From: Effrenium voratum
Taxonomy: Eukaryota > Sar > Dinophyceae > Suessiales > Symbiodiniaceae
Direction: 5' to 3'
DNA: 64,000 bases
NCBI GenBank assembly: GCA_963377175.1
Contig: CAUJNA010003241.1
Location: 591,775 to 655,774, forward strand
The position numbers and the translations under genes were made by a program. Under the pieces are notes generated by a model that saw only the letters and a program-made list of their open reading frames with translations, was not told the DNA's origin and did no database searches. Shown piece after piece: positions 43,901 to 54,855 of this stretch (positions within the stretch are counted from its first letter, which is position 1; every line of letters begins with the position of its first letter).

Positions 43901-46900
43901 ATCAAAGGGTCAGTCAATATGGGATGACCATGAACCCGCCATACCCACATGGGTGATCAAAGGGTCAGTCAATACGGGATGACCATGAACCCGCCATACC
44001 CACATGGTTTGATCAAAGGGTCAGTCGGGATGACCATGAACCCGCCATACCCACATGGGTTGATCAAAGGGTCAGTCAATATGGGATGACCATGAACCCG
44101 CCATACCCACATGGGTTGATCAAAGGGTCAGTCAATATGGGAGGACCATGAACCCGCCATACCCACATGGGTTGATCAAAGGGTCAGTCAATATGGGATG
44201 ACCATGAACCCGCCATACCCACATGGGTTGATCAAAGGGTCAGTCAATATGGGAGGACCATGAACCCGCCATACCCACATGGGTTGATCAAAGGGTCAGT
44301 CAATATGGGAGGACCATGAACCCGCCATACCCACATGGGTTGATCAAAGGGTCAGTCAATATGGGATGACCATGAACCCGCCATACCCACATGGGTTGAT
44401 CAAAGGGTCAGTCAATATGGGAGGACCATGAACCCGCCATACCCACATGGGTTGATCAAAGGGTCAGTCAATATGGGATGACCATGAACCCGCCATACCC
44501 ACATGGGTTGATCAAAGGGTCAGTCAATATGGGAGGACCATGAACCCGCCATACCCACATGGGTTGATCAAAGGGTCAGTCAATATGGAGGACCATGAAC
44601 CCGCCATACCCACATGGGTTGATCAAAGGGTCAGTCAATATGGGAGGACAATGAACCCGCCATACCCACATGGGTTGATCAAAGGGTCAGTCAATATGGG
44701 ATGACCATGAACCCGCCATACCCACATGGGTTGATCAAAGGGTCAGTCAATATGGGAGGACCATGAACCCGCCATACCCACATGGGTTGATCAAAGGGTC
44801 AGTCAATATGGGAGGACCATGAACCCGCCATACCCACATGGGTTGATCAAAGGGTCAGTCAATATGGGATGACCATGAACCCGCCATACCCACATGGGTT
44901 GATCAAAGGGTCAGTCAATATGGGAGGACCATGAACCCGCCATACCCACATGGGTTGATCAAAGGGTCAGTCAATATGGGATGACCATGAACCCGCCATA
45001 CCCACATGGGTTGATCAAAGGGTCAGTCAATATGGGAGGACCATGAACCCGCCATACCCACATGGGTTGATCAAAGGGTCAGTCAATATGGGATGACCAT
45101 GAACCCGCCATACCCACATGGGTTGATCAAAGGGTCAGTCAACCAGGGAAGACCATGAACCCGCCATACCCACATGGGTTGATCAAAGGGTCAGTCAATA
45201 TGGGAGGACCATGAACCCGCCATACCCACATGGGTTGATCAAAGGGTCAGTCAATATGGGAGCACATGGGTTGATCAAAGGGTCAGTCAATATGGGATGA
45301 CCATGAACCCGCCATACCCACATGGGTTGATCAAAGGGTCATCAATATGGGATGACCATGGGTTGATCAAAGGGTCAGTCAATATGGGAGGACCATGAAC
45401 CCGCCATACCCACATGTGTTGATCAAAGGGTCAGTCAATATGGGATGACCAGGAAACCACATGGGTTGATCAAAGGGTCAGTCAATATGGGATGACCAGG
45501 AAACCGCCATACCCACATGGGTTGATCAAAGGGTCAGTCAATATGGGATGACCATGAACCCGCCATACCCACATGGGTTGATCAAAGGGTCAGTCAATAT
45601 GGGAGGACCATGAACCCGCCATACCCACATGTGTTGATCAAAGGGTCAGTCAATATGGGATGACCAGGAAACCACATGGGTTGATCAAAGGGTCAGTCAA
45701 TATGGGATGACCAGGAAACCGCCATACCCACATGGGTTGATCAAAGGGTCAGTCAATATGGGATGACCATGAACCCGCCATACCCACATGGGTTGATCAA
45801 AGGGTCAGTCAATATGGGATGACCAGGAAACCGCCATACCCACATGGGTTGATCAAAGGGTCAGTCAATATGGGATGACCAGGAAACCGCCATACCCACA
45901 TGGGTTGATCAAAGGGTCAGTCAATATGGGATGACCATGAACCCGCCATACCCACATGGGTTGATCAAAGGGTCAGTCAATATGGGAGACCATGAAACCG
46001 CCATACCCACATGGGTTGATCAAAGGGTCAGTCAATATGGGATGACCAGGAACCCGCCATACCCACATGGGTTGATCAAAGGGTCAGTCAATATGGGATG
46101 ACCAGGAAACCGCCAACAAAATATGTGTTGCCACATGGGACAAGTTAGGAATGGGTATTTCGGGGGCCGAAGCTTCGGCAGATTGAGGCCCCAAGAAGTC
46201 CGAATCATGTTGGCGTGGGGAATGGTGCCATCGGTGGTAGGGATCAACTTCAGCCATACTGTGGATGGACGAAATCCGTTCGCACCACTTTGAAACCATG
46301 GGAAACCACTGTTTGGTGGTATTTACAAGGGAATCATCATTCCAGGGTTTCTTAGGTGGTGCAGGATTTCGTCCATCCACAGTATCCATTCTTCCCCAGA
46401 AGTAGCTCCCCTTCTTGAGAGGTTTTTTGCTTCTTGTTGTTTTTTTTCTGGAGGGCTTGAGTTCATTTGAGTGGATGCAAACAACTGCGGCAAAGTGAGG
46501 AATCCAGGAAGCCTAGACTTTGGGATGTCGAAACTATGCTGAGGCTGGTGGCAATCTGTTTCAACAGGTGGCACCAAAGATGTAAAACAATCTCACACAC
46601 ACATGCACAAAATACACTGAGGAGACGCGCCCCGTGTTTTCATCTAAAAAAAAGGCTCAGACACCCGCTGGATTGACTTGTGGAGTGGCCTCCTAACACA
46701 GGGGTCGAAAGGATACATTCAGGCCAGTTCACAAATCACTTTTGCCCTCTGTTGGGGAGGCTCCGAATCCTTGTAAAGCAATTGTTTCGGCATGTATCCT
46801 TCAATTGGGTTGCTCCGAGCTACACACATTCAAGGCCCAAAATTCCCAAAACTATCTGCTGTCCTGTTGTTCCCCTGCCAATTTTGTGCCAGGGTCGGAG

Positions 46901-48111
46901 CAACCCTACTGAACCCCTGCAGAACGGCACGTTTTTCAGCCATGAATCTTGGGTTCCCAGGTCCCCCAGTAGTGCCTTTTACCCTTTTTTGGGGGGGAGG
47001 GTTCCCCTACTAAAATAGACAGCAGCAGCAAAAATCGGGTACCAACTTATTTTTGAATCTCAAATCTGGAGGACCTAGGTTCTGCGCGCTGCCGCGGACC
47101 CGGCGGATTCTTTTTTGCCTCGCTCCGCGAAATCGGCGGATTCTCGGATTCTCGGAGCCGCGCGCCGCGGGCCGCGAGGTGTGCGCGGTCACCTGGAGCA
47201 GCCCACACCAGGGGCTCGAGGCCCACGTGGAGCGGTACCGCAACAGCCCGGTGATGCACAAGCCCGGGCGCCCGGAGAAAGCGCAAGGGGGAAACCGGAG
47301 AAGCAACCGGGAGGTAAAATGGCGGCGGTTAGACCCTGGTTGAATGCCTTTTGGTTGGTAGGTGAATGCACCACCCCTTTTAGAACCTATTTTAGTGGTT
47401 GGATTGGGATGTTCACTGAGGGTACGATTTGGCTTTTGACCCATGGTATTGGTAAATGAACTAGGTCCCGCAGCAATTGGTGCAAACTTTTACCCTTTCT
47501 GTTTTGGTTGGGAGGGTTCCAAACTACTAAATAGACTAAAAGAAAAACATGGTCCGACTTATTCTATCCTCTCTACTGGAGGACCTGGGGAAAAACACCC
47601 CTGCAACTCGAAAAGAACACTAACTAGGCGGCCATGGCGCTGTTTTTTCCAGATGGCTTTGTTAGCTCTTTGTGGGAAGCTTCTTTCGCATCACAGAACC
47701 TTGGTGTTTCTGAAACCTCTTCCTTTTGCATTCTGCTTGCGACGGGCATTATGTCTCAGAATCCGTGGCCTTTTCCCCAGAAGTGTCCCTTGCCCCCCAT
47801 GATTTGACATTTTCCAGGAACCCCAAACGGGATGTTTGGTATGTTTCTCCGGACCTATTCAGCACCCAGTGGCTCGGCCTACAGTTAGAGCTGATTTCAA
47901 GAGATCCAGCGGCGTGCTGAGGAGCGTGCCTTCCGAGTACAAGCCCTTGATTTTCAAGGAGGGCAATTCCGTGGAGTTTCCTTCTCCCACCAGGACCTTT
48001 CGCATCTCGGAGCGTTTCGCTCGCAACGTTTGCGCCATTTGCGGCTTAGAATATTCGGATCGATCGGATTCGCTGAACATGGGCTGTTTATATCTACATA
48101 CATATATATGA
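28790..48111 (+). CDS. Mei2-like RNA-binding protein, gene 3 of tandem array
   Basis: Ten exons: 28790-28902, 31096-31232, 33280-33447, 35970-36073, 37705-37760, 39568-39607, 40417-40503, 42410-42472, 47179-47261 and 47922-48111. Phases fit from the first to the fourth and from the fifth to the last. The join 36073 to 37705 does not fit, so an exon is probably missing there. The RRM part reads TTVMMRNLPNNYTR, DMFLNMLNSNGF, YDFIYLPFDF, NLGYAFVNL, FWRVFQGFTDW, VTWSSPHQGL, RYRNSPVMH and YKPLIF...FPSPTR. The N-terminal part carries VVVVKSTFIDV and a Ser/Pro-rich linker. About 19 kb of genome encodes roughly 350 residues. A 3.1-kb satellite lies in one intron. All five RRM introns use GC donors. 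Presumed RNA-binding; target unknown. Confidence 0.85.
29383..29512. mobile_element. MITE-like element with TIR CTAGGTCC, intact copy
   Basis: Ends CTAGGTCC and GGACCTAG. Internal landmarks are CCCCAGTAGTGCCTTTTG, CGGGGGAGGGTTCCCC, ATAGACTACAGAAAAAA and TACCCTTATTCTAGCCTCTC. 130 bp. Other copies: 40258-40370, 46958-47078, 47461-47588, and a split copy at 22458-23282. Most lie in gene 3 introns. Confidence 0.8.
30155..30276. mobile_element. TATGGGTxTGTC-TIR element
   Basis: ATATGGGTTTGTCTTCAAAT at the left, GGCACCCCCATATGGC at the right, with AAAATGGGTGGTGTCTGTTT inside. A family sharing TTGGTTTCC / AAACCACCCCAAAA blocks occurs at about 48116-48207 and 55852-55957, with diverged pieces near 16380, 23395, 27719, 29880, 35490 and 37545. 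Confidence 0.55.
30944..31065. mobile_element. MITE-like element with TIR AGTTGCCCAGTGG, copy 1
   Basis: Left CAGTTGCCCAGTGGTGCCCC, right CCATGGAAATCCACTGGGCA then TCTG; 122 bp. It ends 30 bp before the gene 3 STFID exon at 31096. A second copy lies at 55605-55718 and a truncated copy at 59633-59705. Confidence 0.75.
31096..31232 (+). CDS. Gene 3 exon with VVVVKSTFIDV motif
   Basis: Acceptor GCGAG then G. Encodes AQADDGGECVVVVKSTFIDV, then DDGKRRIKRGPRRSQSAKRV and HGLWWR, ending AG-GT in phase 2. The TFID motif is shared with gene 2; the following RRSQSA is an arginine-serine stretch. Confidence 0.65.
31873..32040. repeat. ~50-bp tandem repeat, 3 units
   Basis: GGATTCTTGCCCGACCTTGT, GATTAAAC..., AGCAAATCTCTAATA repeats about three times with small changes, in a gene 3 intron. 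Confidence 0.85.
32183..32319. mobile_element. MITE with 29-bp inverted repeats (ACTAATGTTGACCC...)
   Basis: Left arm ACTAATGTTGACCC, then CGGATTAATAAACCC; the right arm is its complement with one mismatch. A second inner inverted repeat (TTAATAGGGGGGTGT against ACACCCCCCTAAT) makes the whole 137 bp foldable. In a gene 3 intron. Confidence 0.85.
33280..33447 (+). CDS. Gene 3 linker exon (SASAEIGAEVHPIETGPPSYE...)
   Basis: Acceptor ACTTTCAG. Phase 2 entry fits the preceding exon and phase 2 exit (AG-GT) fits the next. Encodes NRRSHAVSASAEIGAEVHPI, then ETGPPSYEPGKFSDEQAVDE and SEFGSPQPTRVSRSLR. Acidic, Ser/Pro-rich and probably disordered. Confidence 0.6.
35308..35400. repeat. GA-rich purine tract
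   Basis: GAGAGAGAGAGAGAGATAGC followed by GGAGGGGGAGAGAGG-type sequence in a gene 3 intron. Confidence 0.85.
35970..36073 (+). CDS. Gene 3 linker exon (PATELPVTSPGSALSRNSTP...)
   Basis: Acceptor TTAGTATTTCAG; phase 2 entry fits 33447. Encodes HLQSPPQPATELPVTSPGSA, then LSRNSTPRSDQSTWG, ending phase 1 before GTGG. The phase does not match the RNP2 exon at 37705, so an undetected exon or another donor is likely. Confidence 0.55.
37705..37760 (+). CDS. Gene 3 exon: RNP2 (TTVMMRNLPNNYTR)
   Basis: Acceptor GCATCTCAG then G. Encodes DTQGRTTVMMRNLPNNYT plus two bases of Arg; donor AG-GC at 37761. 56 nt, the same as in gene 2. Confidence 0.85.
39210..39332. repeat. Pyrimidine tract CTTT / CCTT / CT
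   Basis: About 120 bp of TTTC, TTCC and CT repeats, upstream of the gene 3 helix 1 exon (39568) within the intron. It is too far away to act as that exon's polypyrimidine tract. Confidence 0.9.
39568..39607 (+). CDS. Gene 3 micro-exon: helix 1 (DMFLNMLNSNGFE)
   Basis: A 40-nt exon after GATCGCCAG; its G completes Arg, then DMFLNMLNSNGFE, ending phase 0 before GC at 39608. Equivalent to 2581-2621 in gene 1, but with a slightly different intron position. Confidence 0.75.
40258..40370. mobile_element. CTAGGTCC-TIR element, copy beside an exon
   Basis: Left end CTAGTTCCCCCAGTAGTG, right end TCTACTGGAGGACCTCAG; ends about 46 bp before the gene 3 RNP1 exon at 40417. Confidence 0.75.
40417..40503 (+). 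CDS. Gene 3 exon: RNP1 (YDFIYLPFDF...NLGYAFVNL)
   Basis: Acceptor AACCCGCAG then G. Encodes ARYDFIYLPFDFGRYANLGY, then AFVNLVDDK, phase 0, donor GC at 40504. RNP1 is intact. Confidence 0.85.
40590..40665. repeat. Dispersed repeat with AAAGTTAAACTTTTAGCGGG
   Basis: Shares CTAAAAGTTAAACTTTTAGC and GAGxGCAGCCCAG with about 2505-2565 and 52075-52172. TTAAACTTTTAG is partly self-complementary. Non-coding. Confidence 0.6.
42410..42472 (+). CDS. Gene 3 exon: RRM helix 2 (FWRVFQGFTDW)
   Basis: Acceptor CATGACAG then G. Encodes AVRQFWRVFQGFTDWVLPTA and Lys, phase 0, donor GC at 42473. The 4.7-kb intron that follows holds the 56-bp satellite. Confidence 0.85.
43036..46116. repeat. 56-bp satellite, about 55 copies, inside a gene 3 intron
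   Basis: Unit: ACCCGCCATACCCACATGGG, TTGATCAAAGGGTCAGTCAA, TATGGGATGACCATGA. Copies are nearly identical over 3.08 kb. The main variants are GGGATGACC or GGGAGGACC, and GACCATGAACCC or GACCAGGAAACC. Within the unit CCCACATGGG is nearly self-complementary, TTGATCAA is a perfect palindrome, and GGTCA/TGACC can pair. There are no unique spacers, so it is not a CRISPR array. It lies between the gene 3 exons at 42472 and 47179, making that intron 4.7 kb. Confidence 0.97.
46958..47078. mobile_element. CTAGGTCC-TIR element, third copy
   Basis: AGGTCCCCCAGTAGTGCCTT at the left and TCTGGAGGACCTAGGT at the right, ending about 100 bp before the gene 3 exon at 47179. Confidence 0.7.
47179..47261 (+). 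CDS. Gene 3 exon: VCAVTWSSPHQGL...RYRNSPVMH
   Basis: Acceptor GCCGCGAG then G. Encodes VCAVTWSSPHQGLEAHVERY followed by RNSPVMH and two bases of Lys; 83 nt as in genes 1 and 2; donor GC at 47262. Confidence 0.85.
47461..47588. mobile_element. CTAGGTCC-TIR element, fourth copy
   Basis: Starts CTAGGTCCCGCAGCAATT and ends CTCTACTGGAGGACCTGG, within the last gene 3 intron. Confidence 0.7.
47922..48111 (+). CDS. Gene 3 last exon: SVPSEYKPLIF...FPSPTR with longer tail
   Basis: Acceptor GTGCTGAG then G. Encodes SVPSEYKPLIFKEGNSVEFP, then SPTRTFRISERFARN, and continues CAICGLEYSD to a TGA at 48109-48111. The tail is about 30 residues longer than in genes 1 and 2 and runs into AT-rich repeat, so the true end may be altered by a lost stop or by another splice. 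Confidence 0.75.
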
Positions 48112-48340
48112 CACATATGGGTATGTCTTTTTTTTAGGGGGAACCCCCAACACCAATGGTGGGTGTTCCTTCTAGTGTTCCTTCAAAGCAGACCCATATA
48201 TGCATATATATATATATGTATGTGGTACCCCCCCTGGAAGACTCAGGTTTTCGTTCAAACAGTTGTATGTGTGCTGTAACAATGTATGCAAAATGCACTG
48301 TTCAGCTTCTAAGAATGATGCTCAGCATCAGTACTTAGTG

Positions 48341-48687
48341 CAATCCGGGATGTGCTGGCACGTGCTAGGAAATCCTGGATTGAAGATTGAAGATTGCAGA
48401 TTAGTTGACAACTCTGGCTAAGATTCTTCAAATTTATACTTGGGCGAGTCCTGAATGTGCTAGCTCGTGCTAGCACATTTCAGTTTGACCTAAGTATGAA
48501 TGTGAAGATTTCCAGAAAAGTGGTCTGAGAATCTTCAATCTTCTATCTTCAATCCAGGATGTGCTAGCACGCGCTAGCACACCTTGGATTGCCCGAAGTA
48601 CATATTTGAAGAACCCCATAAAGAGTTGTCAAAGAACCTTCAATCCTCAATCGTCAATCCAGGATTTGAAAGCAGATCCTGGATTGC
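48341..48687. repeat. Inverted-repeat cluster around GTGCTAGCAC
   Basis: CAATCC.GGATGTGCT..., GTGCTAGCACGCGCTAGCAC (arms of 8 bp around ACGC) and ATCCTGGATTG recur in both orientations, with TTCAATCTTC blocks in direct and inverted copies. The region folds on itself at several scales. Probably a nested or duplicated MITE. Confidence 0.75.
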
Positions 48688-49224
48688 CCCCTGTTTTGAA
48701 AACGTTTACAGCTTTTGTGCGACGTGAGGGCAAACACACTTGGTTAGAATGTAGATGGAATTATGTACAAAAAACGAACTAACATGTACATGTAACTGCG
48801 CAAGGACACGAAGCACTTTTATGTTTGATTTGGATGACAGTGTTGCAAGTAGGATTGAGCTCCTTTCCCCCAAGTGGATGATTTGCCAGGTTTCCTTGTA
48901 AAGCAGAATTGATAAAACCAAACAGCTGTTACAGGCACGATGAAGCTGCCAAAGCATTCTTCGCGTACTACTCTTGTGCTGAAAGTTGTGCCTTTTTTTT
49001 TGAGCTGGGGCTGCCAAAGCGCGCTTCGCAGACTCCAACGTGACTTCAAGTGCACTTCGCGTTCGAGCTGTTTAACCAGGAGCTGCTATTGAACGTTGAG
49101 CTTAGCGTCTGCTTGGTCTGACTTTGCATGGAGTTGTGCGTCCTGTCAGCTTAGTTCAGAGCGTCCCCAGTCTGGCAAAAACTTGAGTTCTGGACGAAAA
49201 CCTGAGTATTTCAAGCGGGGGTAG

Positions 49225-49492
49225 CATATATGTATGTATTATGTATATGTATATGTATATATGCATATATGTACATATTTATATATATGCATATATGTAT
49301 ACATGTACATATATACATATGTATAGATGTATACATGTATTTCTGTTTTTTGTGTATACATGTAGATATGTAAATATTTATATAGTATACATGTATTTCT
49401 GTATATATGTATACATGTATATATGTAAATATTTATATAGTATACATGTGTTTCTGTATATATGTCCATATGTATATACGTATGATTACATT
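49225..49492. repeat. ATGTAT/ATACAT array
   Basis: About 270 bp of degenerate TATGTATA units with a longer period repeat (TATAGTATACATGTxTTTCT three times). Frames read YMYI and are artefacts. Confidence 0.9.
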
Positions 49493-50389
49493 TGATACTC
49501 AGGCTAGTTACCAACCCAACGAGGGTCCCCGAGCTTCAGCTTCTGTAGTGCCCAGCAAGGAGGCCGTAGGCGGTTCCGGTAGATACTGCATCGAGCCTTG
49601 GTGTTGGACATGCAAAATGCCTTGTCATCACGGGACACTTGATCAAGCTGTACTCAAGAATCTTGAATACCAAGTGGGCGGTTTCATTTGAGACCCCTGG
49701 GCCATCCCTTGAGTCTCAGGGGTAGGGCTCAAAGTCTGACTCCCTGGATGGGCTTTCCACTTTGAAGGGGTGACCTCAAACAAGTTCATCGCACGCATGC
49801 GGTTTGGTCCCCTTTCCCACTTCTTTGACAAGAAGCAGTGTTGCGGTGTTCTTTGCTCTTTCGTACCGAAAAAAGTCGCTTTCCAAGCGGGAGAAAAGGG
49901 CTACGCGCTTGCGGTCAACGTGACCAAGTTCGCTTGCGCAGGAGGCTAAGAGAGTTCTAGCTTCCCGTCCGGGCCGTTGGCAGAAAATCGATGGACGGAT
50001 TCGGGAACCTTGCCCATTTAATTCGTGTCACACGACTGCTTGGCAGCTTCCTTTGTCGCAAGTTACAACGCCAAGAGCTCGGAAGTCCGGAGATCTCTGA
50101 AGAAGATCTTTATTTGCAAAGGGACCAGCGCCCTCCAATGACCATTCTTTTACCTTGTCCAAAGCCTGTCGTCGAAAATCAGCTTGCAGTTTGCAACGCC
50201 TTGAGCCAGCGCAGGAGGCTGAAGACGCCATGCCGAGTGATGGTTCTGGGCTGAGGCCAGCGAGCGTTTCGCGTTGAGGCATGAGTCGAATGTGTCCAAA
50301 TCCCAGTTGGCTATGTGTCATAGGGGGGCCCGAACAAAGATTAGTTTCCTTTTGGTCTGCCTCTGAACCCATCAAAAAACGGGGCACCT

Positions 50390-52025
<1,636 letters not shown>

Positions 52026-52074
52026 TTGTGTCACGCACTCAGACTCATGCACCCAGTTAGTTTTTTAGCTTTCA

Positions 52075-54325
52075 GGGTTTAGTTGGGGTTTCCATTTAGG
52101 GTTTGGTGGGGGTTTCCATTTAGCCCACTAAAAGTTTGACTTCTAGCGGGGGATCTGAGGGCAGCCCAGTTATGCAATTGAATTAGAGAACGGCCACTCA
52201 TGTGGAATTCAATCCAATGCGAGCTGCGTCAACACCTCGAAGGTGCAGCGATTCTTCGAAGGCAAGACTTGAGTGGATTGCAACATCTGAACTTCCAACC
52301 AGCACCCAACCACTGCATGTTGGGTTTGGATTTTGGACATCGTGGGAAAGGCAGGCAAGTTGGGACCCGAGTGCCGGAAGCGTTCACTAAAATCTGGCTG
52401 CCGCAAGCTCAGTTAGTTTCGGGGGTAAACGGAGAGGGATGTCCCAAAAGAGACCGACGGGTTGCGATCGGTTTGTTCTTCTTCCTCAAGAATCACACCA
52501 GTTTGTTCCTTCTCGGATTTTCCCTGTGTATAAGCTGAGGCATGTGTGCTACCCTGGGAAGTTGGCAGGCATGTGTGCTATACCCAGGCAGGCAGGTGTG
52601 CTACCCTGCTCAAGGCCTTTCAAGGGCAAACCCAACAAGATGGCATGTGATGTTTTTTTTTGAAACGAGCATGTCTGGCACCTTGGTATCTGCGTGCCCC
52701 AATGTCAATGTATCCGGCAGGACGCCAATGGAGTCCCCCTGCGGGGGATCTGCTGGTGGCCTATATGGTCTCCTACCGGGCTAAAAGGACTGCACAGTGT
52801 CCGCCGGCCCGGTTTTTTCGGTTCCAAGTTCGGGAGAACCAGGTCTTAACATCCATTGACTCATTGACACCAGGAGTTTAAGGAAAGTCCTGGTCGCAAG
52901 ACCAAGACAGACCAAGAAAGACCAAGTGTTTGTTGTTTTGCCGTGTTTTTTTTTCTTTTTCGAGGCCTCGTGCTCCCGTGGTTTTCCCTGAGTGTATCCG
53001 CTCAGCGGGCCTGCGGTGCTGGCAGTACAAGCGCACCGGGTTTCAAGCCGGATGCCCCGGACGAAATACAATCGGGGGCTCAAGAGTCTTGAGCGCCGTT
53101 TTTTGTTTGTTTTTGTCTTTTGCAACTTGGCTCACTGCACTTGAGGGGGGTCCCCCCTGAAGGCAAACCCAGCCAAATCTTCCGGCCGCGGCGCTCACTC
53201 TTGAGGCACGCCCCCTTAAGACATCCACGCGTCGCGAGGCTTTTTCCGTCTTCGCGAGCAGGCGCCAAATTCACCGGGTGCTCAATACCCCGCAAGTTGT
53301 TCCGCAACTTCCCAACAAAGAAAATATGGTTTTGGGTTGCTCGTCGCTCCGAAGCCCTTTGGTTTTGCTACACCCGCTACCTGGTGGCCGGATGTGGTGA
53401 AGTAGTCGCCGCCGGCCCAGTGCAAGGAGAAATCGGAGAAGTCACAAGAGGGCAGTGAAATCCACGGGAAAAACCGACAGACTTTGAAAGACGGTGGTCG
53501 GAATCCACCCATGTGGCACATAGGGTATCAGGCTGCCGTTTTCTGCAATACCACGGGAATCCCCTTTAAGTGGAAAAAAAAAGACGACTCATAATGGTAT
53601 CAGAGAAAGGGTGGTTTTCCACAACGGCGGTGAAGTTTTAATTCCAACTGCAAACGCCTCACTCTTGCCGACCCAAGCGAAAGGTGTCCCGCGAATCTGG
53701 CGACTGTCCATTTCCTCTTGAGGCTATGTTGATCTTTTGCACAGCTGCGGGGTTGCTTATATTACTTGTTTTGATGAACACCAATGGGGCCTTGGAACTA
53801 GAGACTTCTTTTGGCTGGGTTAGACTTAATTAAGATACATCTTACATTTTACCAGTGACTCAAAGGGAAGGCAACAATTACATAATCATGTTGGGGTGTT
53901 TTGGGGGGAACATAGCAATCTCCGCTTTCCCTTGCATTCGTCATGTGGGCCGCCACATGCTCAGTTCCTTGGACCAGGTGAGCGCCTGTGCTCCAAGCGA
54001 GCCAACAGCAAATATGTGATGGTCCTTCGAGGCTCATCATATGAACAGTTTGAAATCCAATTCTCAACAACTCCATGGTATTTTGTTGATTCCCGACCCG
54101 ACAGGTTTGGGGTTGCTAGGTTTCAAGTGACGTTCGACCGCCGCAACCAGCCATAACCAGCCCCTGCAGCGACAGACGGAGCTGCAGTCCGAAGCTCCCC
54201 AGTGGCCAAGCTTTTGCAACCAATTGAAACATTGACATGGCTTTTCCCACCAAAATAAAGGAAACCATCATTTACAAGGCAATGTTCAGGTGTATAATGT
54301 AAGGATCCCTGATTAGCCTAGGCGA
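52075..54325 (+). other. Region without supported gene
   Basis: A CTAAAAGTT-type dispersed repeat (52075-52172) and tandem GGCAxGTGTGCTA units (52540-52605) are visible. Patches at 52985-53090 and 53990-54155 (KYVMVLRGSSYEQFEIQFST) are open and coding-like but unidentified. Confidence 0.35.
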
Positions 54326-54440
54326 CTCAGTTGTTCAGTGGCCCCTTTTTTTCTTTTTCTTTTTTGTGGTGGCTGTCCCACTAAAAATGGTCTTCCCCAA
54401 GAAGGGTTCCCTTTTTTTCCAGGGGCACTGAACAACTGAG
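54326..54440. mobile_element. MITE-like element with TIR CTCAGTTGTTCAGTG, copy 2
   Basis: Left CTCAGTTGTTCAGTGGCC, right GGCACTGAACAACTGAG: 15-bp perfect inverted ends. The T-rich core with GGTGGCTGTCCCACTAAAAA matches 8868-8959. Confidence 0.85.
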
Positions 54441-54855
54441 CTTCTTTCGAAGCCATGCTTGAGAGCTCTGAAACAGTTACTTACAGGTCTGGAGGTTGGC
54501 ATCTTCCATAGGGGGTCTCATGCGCAAAGTGAACGCTAGGTCGCCCTACCCTTTTGCCAAGTTTTGACCCGGAAAGAGGAGTCACAACACAGCTGGCCCT
54601 CCAACAGCGAATCAACGTTTGTGTCAAGGGTGAACTTGCCAGTGAGACGTATTGGGGAGCCTGTATGTTTGTGCAACCATGTCTTGACTGTCAGTTGTGT
54701 TGCGCCTGTCAAATTGGCTGGCACTCAGGGATGCCTTACGAATCAAACCAGCATGTAAAATTACTGGTTGTCAATCATGCAAATGGTGTTCTTTCTGCTA
54801 ACAAACATGAATGGGTTAGATTTTGTATCACATGTTTAGTCATGCTAGTTGAGAC

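Larger units (their letters stand above)
48112..50385 (+). other. Region downstream of gene 3 without supported gene
   Basis: Contains a TATGGGT-type TIR element (48116-48207), an inverted-repeat cluster (48341-48687) and an ATGTAT array (49225-49492). A coding-like patch at about 50166-50255 ([17 protein letters not shown]) lies between AG-G and AG-GC sites and could be an exon of an unidentified gene. I found no Mei2 motif. Confidence 0.4.

Noticed and set aside
43036..46116. CRISPR array
   Set aside because: The repeats are directly contiguous with no unique spacers, no cas genes are present and the context is eukaryotic.
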